Assembly: GCA_947095585.1 (NCBI GenBank)
Contig: OX352761.1
Location: forward strand, 85,626,419-85,690,418
Source: Nephrocerus scutellatus
Taxonomy: Eukaryota > Arthropoda > Insecta > Diptera > Pipunculidae
Length of the DNA: 64,000 nucleotides
Direction of reading: 5' to 3'
Under the pieces are notes generated by a model. It worked only from the letters and a program-made list of their open reading frames with translations. It did no database searches and was not told where the DNA came from. This document shows positions 51,231 to 61,324 of the stretch, piece after piece (position 1 is the stretch's first letter; each line of letters starts with the position of its first letter). Made by a program: the position numbers and the translations under genes.

Positions 51231-52518
51231 CGGACAGTGAGATATCTTTCATCACATTCCTTAATGCAAACGTTGTCAAGGATATGAACATAAAGTATTC
51301 TTAAGTTGTTTATTAATAAAAAAAATAAAAAAAATCGTTTATCAGTATTTTTTACATTATTTTTATAATTTGTAATATTTTCTTGGTCAAGGTTTTTTGT
51401 AGTTTTCCCTGACCATGATTCATTGGTAAAAGTATTTGGACTCGCGTCGTTTTAAATTCGTGTTCGTTTTTCGTATTTCTTTTTCAATGAATCAGAGAGA
51501 ATTCTGAGAAAATAAATTGAAACCGGCTACAAACGTGAGAAATGTGATATATTGTAAATCACATTCCTTCGATTTTTATTTTATTTTGAATTTTAATAAA
51601 GGGCTTAGCCCAACTTATTGCCGTGACGCAAGTCATTCAGGGAGTCCTCGCTTGGCAATAAGTCTCTATATAAAAAAAAAAAAAAACCTAAAAATACTGT
51701 AATAAGGAACCGAGGTGTGTTAAATGTTCAGGTAGACATCTTGCAAAGGATTGTGATAAACCTATAGAGGCTCCACCTGAGTGTGTACACTGTGGAGAAA
51801 ATCACCCTGATAACTATAGGGGATGCAGTGTTGATCGAGCTTCAAAAAATTAAAAACAAAAAAATAAGAGATAAAAGAACAAATAAAATCAGGAATCAAC
51901 CTATTAAGGTAAAACAACCTGAAATGAGAGAAAGTCAAACGCCAATAGCATATGCAGCCCCACAAGGGGAAATAGGGGAAATGACCTACGCCCAAGTAAC
52001 AAAAAAAGCAAATATTGTACAAAACGATGATATAAAACAGAAACTACAGTTAATTATAAACAAACTCAATATATTTGATGAGAGATTGCAGCAATTAGAA
52101 TATAGCAATAAAGGAGCTATACCTAAAAAACAAAATTATGACCAGTGATCTTAAAATTTTATGTTGGAATGCCAATGGACTTTTGCAACATCAACAAGAA
52201 TTGCAAGTGGTCCTGGACACTGAAAAAATCGATATATGCCTTATTTCGGAAACACACTTTAGTAGACAATCTTATATAAAATTTACAAATTTCAAAGTAC
52301 ATATATCACACCATACATCCCGGAAATTCGGCCAAAGGTACGAAGAATTGAAAAATGAAACAGAAGAAATACAAGCCACAGATGTAAATGTCAAAACCAA
52401 GAATAATTTTGTTAGTTTTATTGGAATCTACTGTCCACCAAAACATTCACTAAAAGAAACAGATTATCTGGAATTCATCGGTAAACTAGAAAAACGATTC
52501 GTAATTGGAGGTGATTTT
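51231..52518 (+). repeat. Inverted repeat, left arm (1,288 bp)
   Basis: Reverse complement of 52,730-54,017, of exactly equal length. Encoded peptides in the two arms are identical wherever I compared them. Contents from outside in: 67 bp of LOA-like endonuclease, an AT-rich stretch with a poly(A)-tailed 3' end (51,672-51,686), then the Jockey ORF1 C-terminus and part of ORF2. Confidence 0.92.
51690..52518 (+). pseudogene. Jockey element piece J1: ORF1 C-terminus and endonuclease N-part
   Basis: Starts with RCVKCSGRHLAKDC and CVHCGENHPDNYRGC, the Cys/His boxes of a Jockey ORF1 (Gag-like), then, after a frameshift near 51,830, the ORF1 tail (QTPIAYAAP, MTYAQVTKKANI). ORF2 starts at 52,138 with MTSDLKILCWNANGLLQHQQ (overlapping the ORF1 stop) and runs through ICLISETHFS (catalytic Glu) to VIGGDF, where the arm ends. 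Confidence 0.85.
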
Positions 52519-52522
52519 CCTT

Positions 52523-53535
52523 AAGGACTTAAGTCCCGAAATTCATCAACTTGTACACGTTTTTGATTATGAAGAAATCAATTAGATCTGGAACTTTATT
52601 TGGACCAGTTGGCCAATACGGCGGTTTTCCATGTGACAAGGCTTCACACCAGTACTTTCTATTGGCATTCAATAGTTGTTTACCCTTACTTGTAGTTCGC
52701 CTAGAACCCCAGTGGATGTTTTTAGCATTAAAATCACCTCCAATTACGAATCGTTTTTCTAGTTTACCGATGAATTCCAGATAATCTGTTTCTTTTAGTG
52801 AATGTTTTGGTGGACAGTAGATTCCAATAAAACTAACAAAATTATTCTTGGTTTTGACATTTACATCTGTGGCTTGTATTTCTTCTGTTTCATTTTTCAA
52901 TTCTTCGTACCTTTGGCCGAATTTCCGGGATGTATGGTGTGATATATGTACTTTGAAATTTGTAAATTTTATATAAGATTGTCTACTAAAGTGTGTTTCC
53001 GAAATAAGGCATATATCGATTTTTTCAGTGTCCAGGACCACTTGCAATTCTTGTTGATGTTGCAAAAGTCCATTGGCATTCCAACATAAAATTTTAAGAT
53101 CACTGGTCATAATTTTGTTTTTTAGGTATAGCTCCTTTATTGCTATATTCTAATTGCTGCAATCTCTCATCAAATATATTGAGTTTGTTTATAATTAACT
53201 GTAGTTTCTGTTTTATATCATCGTTTTGTACAATATTTGCTTTTTTTGTTACTTGGGCGTAGGTCATTTCCCCTATTTCCCCTTGTGGGGCTGCATATGC
53301 TATTGGCGTTTGACTTTCTCTCATTTCAGGTTGTTTTACCTTAATAGGTTGATTCCTGATTTTATTTGTTCTTTTATCTCTTATTTTTTTGTTTTTAATT
53401 TTTTGAAGCTCGATCAACACTGCATCCCCTATAGTTATCAGGGTGATTTTCTCCACAGTGTACACACTCAGGTGGAGCCTCTATAGGTTTATCACAATCC
53501 TTTGCAAGATGTCTACCTGAACATTTAACACACCT
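52523..53535 (-). pseudogene. Jockey element piece J2 (inverted): ORF1 C-terminus and endonuclease
   Basis: Minus-strand version of J1 that continues further: after VIGGDFNAKNIHWGSRRTT it includes KPPYWPTGPNKVPDLIDFF and ends at YKLMNFGT near 52,527. ORF1 tail at 53,100-53,465. Its last 25 bp recur in the plus orientation at 54,018-54,042. Confidence 0.85.
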
Positions 53536-54017
53536 CGGTTCCTTATTACAGTATTTTTAGGTTTTTTTTTTTTTTTATATAGAGACTTATTGCCAAGCGA
53601 GGACTCCCTGAATGACTTGCGTCACGGCAATAAGTTGGGCTAAGCCCTTTATTAAAATTCAAAATAAAATAAAAATCGAAGGAATGTGATTTACAATATA
53701 TCACATTTCTCACGTTTGTAGCCGGTTTCAATTTATTTTCTCAGAATTCTCTCTGATTCATTGAAAAAGAAATACGAAAAACGAACACGAATTTAAAACG
53801 ACGCGAGTCCAAATACTTTTACCAATGAATCATGGTCAGGGAAAACTACAAAAAACCTTGACCAAGAAAATATTACAAATTATAAAAATAATGTAAAAAA
53901 TACTGATAAACGATTTTTTTTATTTTTTTTATTAATAAACAACTTAAGAATACTTTATGTTCATATCCTTGACAACGTTTGCATTAAGGAATGTGATGAA
54001 AGATATCTCACTGTCCG
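52730..54017 (-). repeat. Inverted repeat, right arm (1,288 bp)
   Basis: Partner of 51,231-52,518. A 211-bp spacer (52,519-52,729) lies between the arms and encodes the continuation of the minus-strand endonuclease. Confidence 0.92.
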
Positions 54018-54952
54018 AAGTTGATGAATTTCGGGACTTAAGTTCCGATCATTCTCCGATTATCCTGACATTAAGTGAAAAAGTTATACTGAAAGAAATT
54101 AATGCAACATTAATAAATAAATATACAGACTGGGATTGTTTTGCACTATCCTTAGACGAAAAAATCGATCTTAAGGAAAAAAAGGAAAAAGAAGTACAAA
54201 AATTAGTACATAATATTCAACAATCGGCCTGGGAAAATAGTCCCTCAATAAAAATAAAAATTCAGGGTAATAATAACCCTAGCGCAATCAGAACACTTCT
54301 TGCTGAAAAAAGAAAGGCAAGGAGGCAAAAGCAGCAAACAAGGTTCCCCCAAGATAAAACTAAATTGAACAATCTTAGTCAACAATTAAGAAGAGAAATC
54401 AAAGATTTTAAAAATTATACAATCAGTAACTATCTAATAAACTTAACTAATGACAGTAGTACTGATTATTCCCTTTGGAAAGCAAAAAAAAATAAAGCAA
54501 CCAATAATGCAGATTCCACCAATCCAAACAACCAATGAAAAAGAATAAAGATAAATCACATATTTTTGCTGAGTATCTTGAAAATAATTTTCAACCACAC
54601 AACTCCTTGGAAACTGAAATAATGCATGAAGATGGATTTCAAGAAAGTGAAGAAATACCACTAACTAAACCATATCATGAATGAAATTAAAACCAATATA
54701 AATCCGAAAAAAGCCCCAGGCTTTGATCTTATCTCTGGAGAAATTCTAAAGAGACTACCGAGAAAAGCCTTAGTGAAACTCACTAACCTAATAAATGCTG
54801 CTTTTAGAATCAAATATGTCCCCAGAATATGGAAAATAGCAGATGTTATCATGATTCCCAAACCAGGGAATCCACCGCATGAAACTACATCATACAGACC
54901 TATATCAATACTGCCTGTTATGTCTAAACTTTTTAAAAAGTTATTAATAAAA
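54018..54952 (+). pseudogene. Jockey element piece J3: ORF2 linker and reverse transcriptase start
   Basis: Encodes FRDLSSDHSPIILTL (end of endonuclease, SDH motif), a Lys-rich linker (KRKARRQKQQTRFPQDKTKL), then NPKKAPGFDLISGEILKRLP, WKIADVIMIPKPG and SYRPISILPVMSKLF of the reverse transcriptase, up to the insertion point of a Helentron-type element. Two small frame breaks. Near-identical to 56,267-57,198. Confidence 0.87.
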
Positions 54953-55397
54953 AAACAACACATAAAAATTAAAATTTTTCATGTAAATTCTCTAATAGAA
55001 GATGGGTATGTGTTAAAATTTGAAGAAAATCGGTCTAATTTTTAAAAAATTTACATGGACACCACACGGGTCTCAGGGCCCTATCACTCCAACAAATTTA
55101 CATAAAGTTATGTCCATCAGTGATACACATGTGTTAAAAATTTGAAGAAAATCGAGTTTATTTTTAAAAAAATTATATGGGCACCCCTCGGGCCTCAGGG
55201 CTCGTTCACTCCAAAAACTTTACAAAAAATGTTGTCCATCGGAGATACAGAGGTGTATAAAATTTGAAGAAAATCGGGTTAATTTAAAAAAAAAAATTTG
55301 GGGCCCAATGACCCTGTTGCCTATCGGAGATACACGCGTATATAAAATTTGAAGAAAATCGGGTTATTTTTTTAAAAAAATGTTATGGGGTCACACG
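54953..55397 (-). mobile_element. Helentron-type repeat, copy D (partial)
   Basis: Minus-orientation copy beginning with the same 3' hairpin and 11-bp subterminal repeat as copy E and at the same position in the Jockey ORF2. It lacks about 160 bp of monomers and breaks off at 55,397, where a new Jockey segment begins. It is a duplicated part of the copy E locus, not an independent insertion. Confidence 0.85.
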
Positions 55398-55399
55398 AA

Positions 55400-57198
55400 T
55401 GATCGAGCTTCAAAAAATTAAAAACAAAAAAATAAGAGATAAAAGAACAAATAAAATCAGGAATCAACCTATTAAGGTAAAACAACCTGAAATGAGAGAA
55501 AGTCAAACGCCAATAGCATATGCAGCCCCACAAGGGGAAATAGGGGAAATGACCTACGCCCAAGTAACAAAAAAAGCAAATATTGTACAAAACGATGATA
55601 TAAAACAGAAACTACAGTTAATTATAAACAAACTCAATATATTTGATGAGAGATTGCAGCAATTAGAATATAGCAATAAAGGAGCTATACCTAAAAAACA
55701 AAATTATGACCAGTGATCTTAAAATTTTATGTTGGAATGCCAATGGACTTTTGCAACATCAACAAGAATTGCAAGTGGTCCTGGACACTGAAAAAATCGA
55801 TATATGCCTTATTTCGGAAACACACTTTAGTAGACAATCTTATATAAAATTTACAAATTTCAAAGTACATATATCACACCATACATCCCGGAAATTCGGC
55901 CAAAGGTACGAAGAATTGAAAAATGAAACAGAAGAAATACAAGCCACAGATGTAAATGTCAAAACCAAGAATAATTTTGTTAGTTTTATTGGAATCTACT
56001 GTCCACCAAAACATTCACTAAAAGAAACAGATTATCTGGAATTCATCGGTAAACTAGAAAAACGATTCGTAATTGGAGGTGATTTTAATGCTAAAAACAT
56101 CCACTGGGGTTCTAGGCGAACTACAAGTAAGGGTAAACAACTATTGAATGCCAATAGAAAGTACTGGTGTGAAGCCTTGTCACATGGAAAACCGCCGTAT
56201 TGGCCAACCGGTCCAAATAAAGTTCCAGATCTAATTGATTTCTTCATAATCAAAAACGTGTACAAGTTGATGAATTTCGGGACTTAAGTTCCGATCATTC
56301 TCCGATTATCCTGACATTAAGTGAAAAAGTTATACTGAAAGAAATTAATGCAACATTAATAAATAAATATACAGACTGGGATTGTTTTGCACTATCCTTA
56401 GACGAAAAAATCGATCTTAAGGAAAAAAAGGAAAAAGAAGTACAAAAATTAGTACATAATATTCAACAATCGGCCTGGGAAAATAGTCCCTCAATAAAAA
56501 TAAAAATTCAGGGTAATAATAACCCTAGCGCAATCAGAACACTTCTTGCTGAAAAAAGAAAGGCAAGGAGGCAAAAGCAGCAAACAAGGTTCCCCCAAGA
56601 TAAAACTAAATTGAACAATCTTAGTCAACAATTAAGAAGAGAAATCAAAGATTTTAAAAATTATACAATCAGTAACTATCTAATAAACTTAACTAATGAC
56701 AGTAATACTGATTATTCCCTTTGGAAAGCAACAAAAAAATAAAGCAACCAATAATGCAGATTCCACCAATCCAAACAACCAATGAAAAAGAATAAAGATA
56801 AATCACATATTTTTGCTGAGTATCTTGAAAATAATTTTCAACCACACAACTCCTTGGAAACTGAAATAATGCATGAAGATGGATTTCAAGAAAGTGAAGA
56901 AATACCACTAACTACACCATATCATGAATGAAATTAAAACCAATATAAATCCGAAAAAAGCCCCAGGCTTTGATCTTATCTCTGGAGAAATTCTAAAGAG
57001 ACTACCGAGAAAAGCCTTAGTGAAACTCACTAACCTAATAAATGCTGCTTTTAGAATCAAATATGTCCCCAGAATATGGAAAATAGCAGATGTTATCATG
57101 ATTCCCAAACCAGGGAATCCACCGCATGAAACTACATCATACAGACCTATATCAATACTGCCTGTTATGTCTAAACTTTTTAAAAAGTTATTGATAAA
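55400..57198 (+). pseudogene. Jockey element piece J4: ORF1 C-terminus, endonuclease, reverse transcriptase start
   Basis: The longest continuous Jockey segment. ORF1 tail (55,400-55,716), then ORF2 from 55,706: MTSDLKILCWNANGLLQ, CLISETHFS, VIGGDFNAKNIHWGS, LSSDHSPIIL, the linker and reverse transcriptase fingers (KKAPGFDLISGE, SYRPISIL). The frame breaks at YKLMNFGT (56,285) and twice more. It is interrupted at LLIKK by copy E and resumes at 58,092. Confidence 0.88.
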
Positions 57199-58094
57199 AA
57201 AACAACACATAAAAATTAAAATTTTTCATGTAAATTCTCTAATAGAAGATGGGTATGTGTTAAAATTTGAAGAAAATCGGTCTAATTTTTAAAAAATTTA
57301 CATGGACACCACACGGGTCTCAGGGCCCTATCACTCCAACAAATTTACATAAAGTTATGTCCATCAGTGATACACATGTGTTAAAAATTTGAAGAAAATC
57401 GAGTTTATTTTTAAAAAAATTATATGGGCACCCCTCGGGCCTCAGGGCTCGTTCACTCCAAAAACTTTACAAAAAATGTTGTCCATCGGAGATACAGAGG
57501 TGTATAAAATTTGAAGAAAATCGGGTTAATTTAAAAAAAAAAATTTGGGGCCCAATGACCCTGGGGCCCGGGTTCTCCAAAATTTGTTCAAAAAGTCGTT
57601 TTCATCGGAGATAGAAACGTATATAAAATTTGAAGAAAATGGGGTTAATTTTTTTTTTTAAATTTTGGGGCCCCACGACCCCGGGCCCGGGGTCTCCAAT
57701 TTTTTTACGAAAGTGTTGCCTATCGGAGATACACGCGTATATAAAATTTGAAGAAAATCGGGTTATTTTTTTAAAAAAATGTTATGGGGTCACACGAACC
57801 CGGGGCCCAGGGTCTCCAAAATTTTTACAAAATGTTTTGTCTATCAGAGATACACATGAGTATAAAATTTGAAGAAAATCAAGAAAAATTTGTTAAATAT
57901 TTGTATGGGAGCCCCCCGACCCCCTCAAATTTTAATAGAAAGTGTTGTCTCCGGAAATACACATGTGTCCAATAATTTCAATAAAATCGGGCTTTGGGAA
58001 GTGGGTTAAAAATTGATCGCAAGATTTCACGACAGACGACCGACGACCGACTGCCGTGCCACGGGCAAGTGAAGTTAATATAGAGAATTTAAAA
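57199..58094 (-). mobile_element. Helentron-type (HINE/DINE-1-like) element, copy E, full length and nested
   Basis: An 896-bp non-coding element inserted in the Jockey reverse transcriptase, so both ends are defined by the host frame (LLIK before, KRLNPINERK after). Perfect 11-bp subterminal inverted repeats: TAAATTCTCTA at 57,231-57,241 and TAGAGAATTTA at 58,081-58,091. A 16-bp palindromic hairpin (AAAAATT-AA-AATTTTT, 57,211-57,226) lies near one end, which is the 3' end by Helentron rules. About six monomers of 119-122 bp fill the middle. The insertion lies in a T-rich site. These features match the HINE/DINE-1 architecture. Confidence 0.82.
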
Positions 58095-58680
58095 AGGTTA
58101 AATCCGATCAATGAGAGGAAAAATTTGATTCCAAATCTTCAGTTTGGTTTTCGCACACAACATTTAACAATAGATCAAATACATAGAATAACCAATACTA
58201 TTGAAAAAGCTTTAGAAGAGAAGAAAATCTGTGCAACCATATTTCTGAATGTCGCACACGCTTTTGATAAAGTTTGGCACGAAGGATTGAACTATAAGCT
58301 GAGAGCTCTTCTCCCTTTCCAATATGCAGAAATTCTGTAATCATACCTAAACGACAGATTCTTTAGAATTAAACTAGTTGATATATATTCTGAATTGAAA
58401 CAAATTAAAGCGGGAGTACCTCAAGGCAGTGTGTTAGGACCGATCCTTTACCTATTATATACCAATGATCTTCCTGTATTAGAAAGCAATATTGTAGCGA
58501 CGTTCGCTGATGACACGGCGATTCAGTTGGAAAAACCAATGAAGAATCAACGCAGAAGTTACAAACAGCTATTAATAAAATATATAGTTGGACTAAAAAA
58601 TGGCGAAATAAACTTAATCAAACTAAGTCAGTTCACATCAATTTCACAAACAAAAGGAGGCAACTAAGCTATTAGACAAC
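58092..58680 (+). pseudogene. Jockey element piece J4 continued: reverse transcriptase
   Basis: After copy E the frame resumes with KRLNPINERKNLIPNLQFGFR, ATIFLNVAHAFDKVWHEGL (Asp box with FLNVAHAFD; the family usually has LDVxxAFD, so the first catalytic Asp is Asn here), then after a stop QIKAGVPQGSVLGPILY and ATFADDTAIQ (catalytic pair intact). The element fades out by about 58,680 without a recognisable tail. Confidence 0.85.
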
Positions 58681-59134
58681 AGCAATGTAATACGCAGGCT
58701 TAAAAGAACTAAACCGTTCGAATTAATCTAAATAGTAAGAAATAAGTTCCACGACAAAGATGTGGCTGTATAGATTATAGAATACTTGATTTTATTCAAT
58801 GAAACGCCAATTCATAGATGTAAACCGTAAGATGGGTATTAATCTGTGGAAAGTATATAGTCCAAAAGTTGAAGTTGTTGCATTTGCTGCTTCCCCAGAC
58901 GGTATGCTAAGAATTCGCATCGCATCCAACAATTAGACCCAGATTGTTAGATTCAGAGTATCTAACCAGACTCATTTGTTCCCTGGATGAAGGGGAGCTA
59001 AAAAGTCATACGGGAGATAAACGCAGAATCGGAAGCGGTCCGATTGGGATTTGCCCATTTTCAAAAGATGGCCATGGAATGGGCCATGTCCTATCAAATA
59101 CTAGACTAGTGTTCTTAGTGTATGGCGGTCCAGT
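58681..59134. other. Spacer, no gene recognised
   Basis: Probably decayed retroelement sequence, with short frames and no motif that I can name. A 64-codon frame (58,944-59,138) is unrecognised. Confidence 0.4.
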
Positions 59135-59825
59135 TTAATGGCCTTGTCCATATGACTGATGTTGTATTTTCTTGGCTTGTCCCATCCCAGACGAAGAATT
59201 CCATTCCGCTTCGATAGTAGTGTTTTCCAACTCTTTAATTTTTCTGTTGATATGGCATTTGGAATATGCAATGCTGGGTTCTGGACCAGTGAAAATTCCT
59301 TCTGTGCCTTCTCTTGCACAGAGGTCTGCTGCCTCGTTTACTGATATGCCTGAGTGTCCGGGAGACCACACTAGTGTGATTTTGTTGTTTTTGGGTTCTG
59401 GACCAGTGAAAATTCCTTCTGTGCCTTCTCTTGCACAGAGGTCTGCTGCCTCGTTTACTGATATGCCTGAGTGTCCGGGAGACCACACTAGTGTGATTTT
59501 GTTGTTTTGGCCAGTTCTTTTAAGCTTCAGAAGCAGCTCCACGTTGTTTTAGAATAAAAGACTGGACCTATTAGTGCTAGCAGTGCTGCCTGACTGTCTG
59601 AGATCACATAGATCTCGGTTCTTCTGTACCTTCTTTTAGTACATTCCAGGACACAGGCTTCTATTGCTATAGTTTCTGCCTGGAATACTGTTGGAGATCT
59701 ACCTAGGGGTATTGGTAGTGTGATTATGGGTCCGAATACTGTGTTTGTTTTTGATCCTTCTGTATACCAGATGGATGCATGGTTTGGAAAGGTGGTTATG
59801 ATATTTTTTTTTTACTTGATTTCGA
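59135..59825 (-). pseudogene. RNase H domain of an I/LOA-type non-LTR element
   Basis: The minus strand encodes an RNase H in order: IWYTEGSK (usual YTDGS, so Asp to Glu), VFQAETIAIEACVLEC (Glu), YVISDSQAALLAL (Asp), then ITLVWSPGHSGISVNEAADLCA (His, Asp). The last block occurs twice in the same frame because of an exact 117-bp tandem duplication. There is a stop near 59,540 between SDSQ and the duplicated block. The reverse transcriptase is absent. Confidence 0.75.
59276..59509. repeat. 117-bp tandem duplication inside RNase H
   Basis: Two adjacent copies (59,276-59,392 and 59,393-59,509), apparently identical. 117 is a multiple of three, so 39 codons are repeated in frame. Confidence 0.92.
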
Positions 59826-59964
59826 TCGGGTATTTTAATCGAAAAATTCCTTTTGAAATTAGTTGTTTTTATCATTATTCTATTTTGGCTATGATCCTGG
59901 TTTATTTGCCTTAATTTGCTCAAGAATTTTTAGTTTTGTGGCTCTTGATATAGCCTCGCTTTTG

Positions 59965-60342
59965 CCAGCCCGATTTTATTGAAACTTTGCAAACATGTGT
60001 ATCTCCTATGACAACACATTTTATTAAAATGTTGGGCCCCTCGGGACGCAGGGTCGGAGGGCTCCCATACAAATATTTTACAAAAAGTACCCGATTTTCT
60101 TCAAATTTTATACACATGTGTATCTCCAATCGAAAGCACTTTTTGTAAATATTTGGAAGTGATCGGGCCCCGGGGTCGGGGGGCACCCCCACAAATCTTA
60201 TAAAAAAGGACCCAGTTTTCTTCAAATTTTATACGCATGTGTATCTCCGTTGGGCAACACTTTCTGTAAATATTTGGGAGCGATCGGGCCCCGGGGTCGG
60301 GGGGCACCCATACAAATTTTAACACGAAAAATTTTAATTTTT
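59965..60342 (+). mobile_element. Helentron-type repeat, copy F (5'-truncated)
   Basis: Three monomers at a 120-bp period (CATGTGTATCTCC cores at about 59,994, 60,114 and 60,234) and then the 3' hairpin GAAAAATTTTAATTTTT (60,326-60,342). It lacks the 5' end. Confidence 0.75.
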
Positions 60343-60765
60343 AAATTCTCTATATTAACTTCACTTGCCCGTGGCGGCCGGCCGGGTGGCTGGCTGGCGC
60401 ACCAAATCTTTTGATAAATTTTTAACCCACTTCCTACAGTCCGATTTTATTGAAATTTTGCACACATGTATATCACCCATGACAACACTTTCTATTAAAA
60501 TTTGAGGCCCCTCGGGCCGCGGGGTCGGGGGGCTCCCATACTTCCTAAAGCCCGATTTTCCTGAAATTTTGTACACATGTGTATTTCCGGTGACAATACT
60601 TTCTTTTAAAATTTGGAAGTGATCGGGCCCGGGTTCGTGGGGCTCCCATACAAATTTAAAAACAAATTACCCGATTTTTTTCAATAAACAATACTTTTTC
60701 TAAAATTGGTAGTGATTGGGACCCGGGTTCGGCCGCAAGGCCCTTATACATTTTTTTAAATATCA
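60341..60765 (+). mobile_element. Helentron-type repeat, copy G
   Basis: Begins with the family 5' end TAAATTCTCTATATTAACTT directly at the hairpin of copy F, then the TTGCCCGTGGCGGCCGGCC head and two to three monomers; the 3' end is not found. Copies F and G are head-to-tail. Confidence 0.75.
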
Positions 60766-61150
60766 TATTGTGGCATCAGATACCCTCGTACTTAAATGAC
60801 AGTGCTGTGTGTGCTGCACAGTCGGCTGCGCTGCTTGGTTTTGGTTGTGGAGAGAGAGAGAAATCTTAGCTCACGCACAAATGAACCCAGCAAATGAAAC
60901 GAAACATAAATGTTTTATGCTTAATTCAACTTACTTACTTATTTACTGAATTGTATTTTTATTGATGTCGTTTTTTGTTGTCGATATCAACTTACAGATA
61001 GAACAACAAGTTTTCACAATATTCTGTCATTTGGCGTTTTCATAAATTAGTTCAGAGCAGTTAAAGAGTATAAGCGTGCTCTAAGTGATCTGATCTTTCA
61101 AATTTGACATCTGATGTCAAATGTCTCCTTCGATGATTTTCCCCTACAAT
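60766..61150. other. Spacer, no gene recognised
   Basis: Contains a (CTTA)n run near 60,931-60,948 and a (GA)n run near 60,850. No gene recognised. Confidence 0.45.
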
Positions 61151-61151
61151 A

Positions 61152-61276
61152 AAAAAAAATGACCGCCACGGGCAAGTGAAGTTAATATAGAGAATTTAAA
61201 AAATGACCTAGGATCGAGGGGCTCCCATATCAATTTCTGCGATTCGAGAATTTAGATGAAAAATTTTAATTTTTAT
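61152..61276. mobile_element. Helentron-type fragments, inverted pair (copy H)
   Basis: A minus-oriented 5' terminus (GCCACGGGCAAGTGAAGTTA to TAGAGAATTTA, 61,165-61,198) flanked on each side by AAAAAATGACC, then a plus-oriented 3' part with GAGGGGCTCCCATA, GAGAATTTAGATG and the hairpin AAAAATTTTAATTTTT (about 61,259-61,275). The direct repeat around the first fragment looks like a target duplication or filler DNA. Confidence 0.6.
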
Positions 61277-61324
61277 GGGTTGTGTTTTTATGGTTGTTTT
61301 TTTTCTCCCCATTTAATTATCCGG

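Larger units (their letters stand above)
49790..51297 (-). mobile_element. LOA-like non-LTR retrotransposon fragment 2
   Basis: Second LOA-like fragment, from another family than 35,760-37,875. Recognisable parts: endonuclease end (LSDH near 51,225, then RRNPKRTDWTKFQESL), linker (49-51 kb) and reverse transcriptase palm (EVAKGCPQGGALSPLQW). Its endonuclease end (51,231-51,297) is included in the inverted repeat that follows, so the inversion happened after this fragment was joined to the next element. Confidence 0.7.

Noticed and set aside
55030..55397. Independent Helentron-type insertion
   Set aside because: Same insertion point and same start as copy E within duplicated Jockey sequence, so it is part of a segmental duplication.
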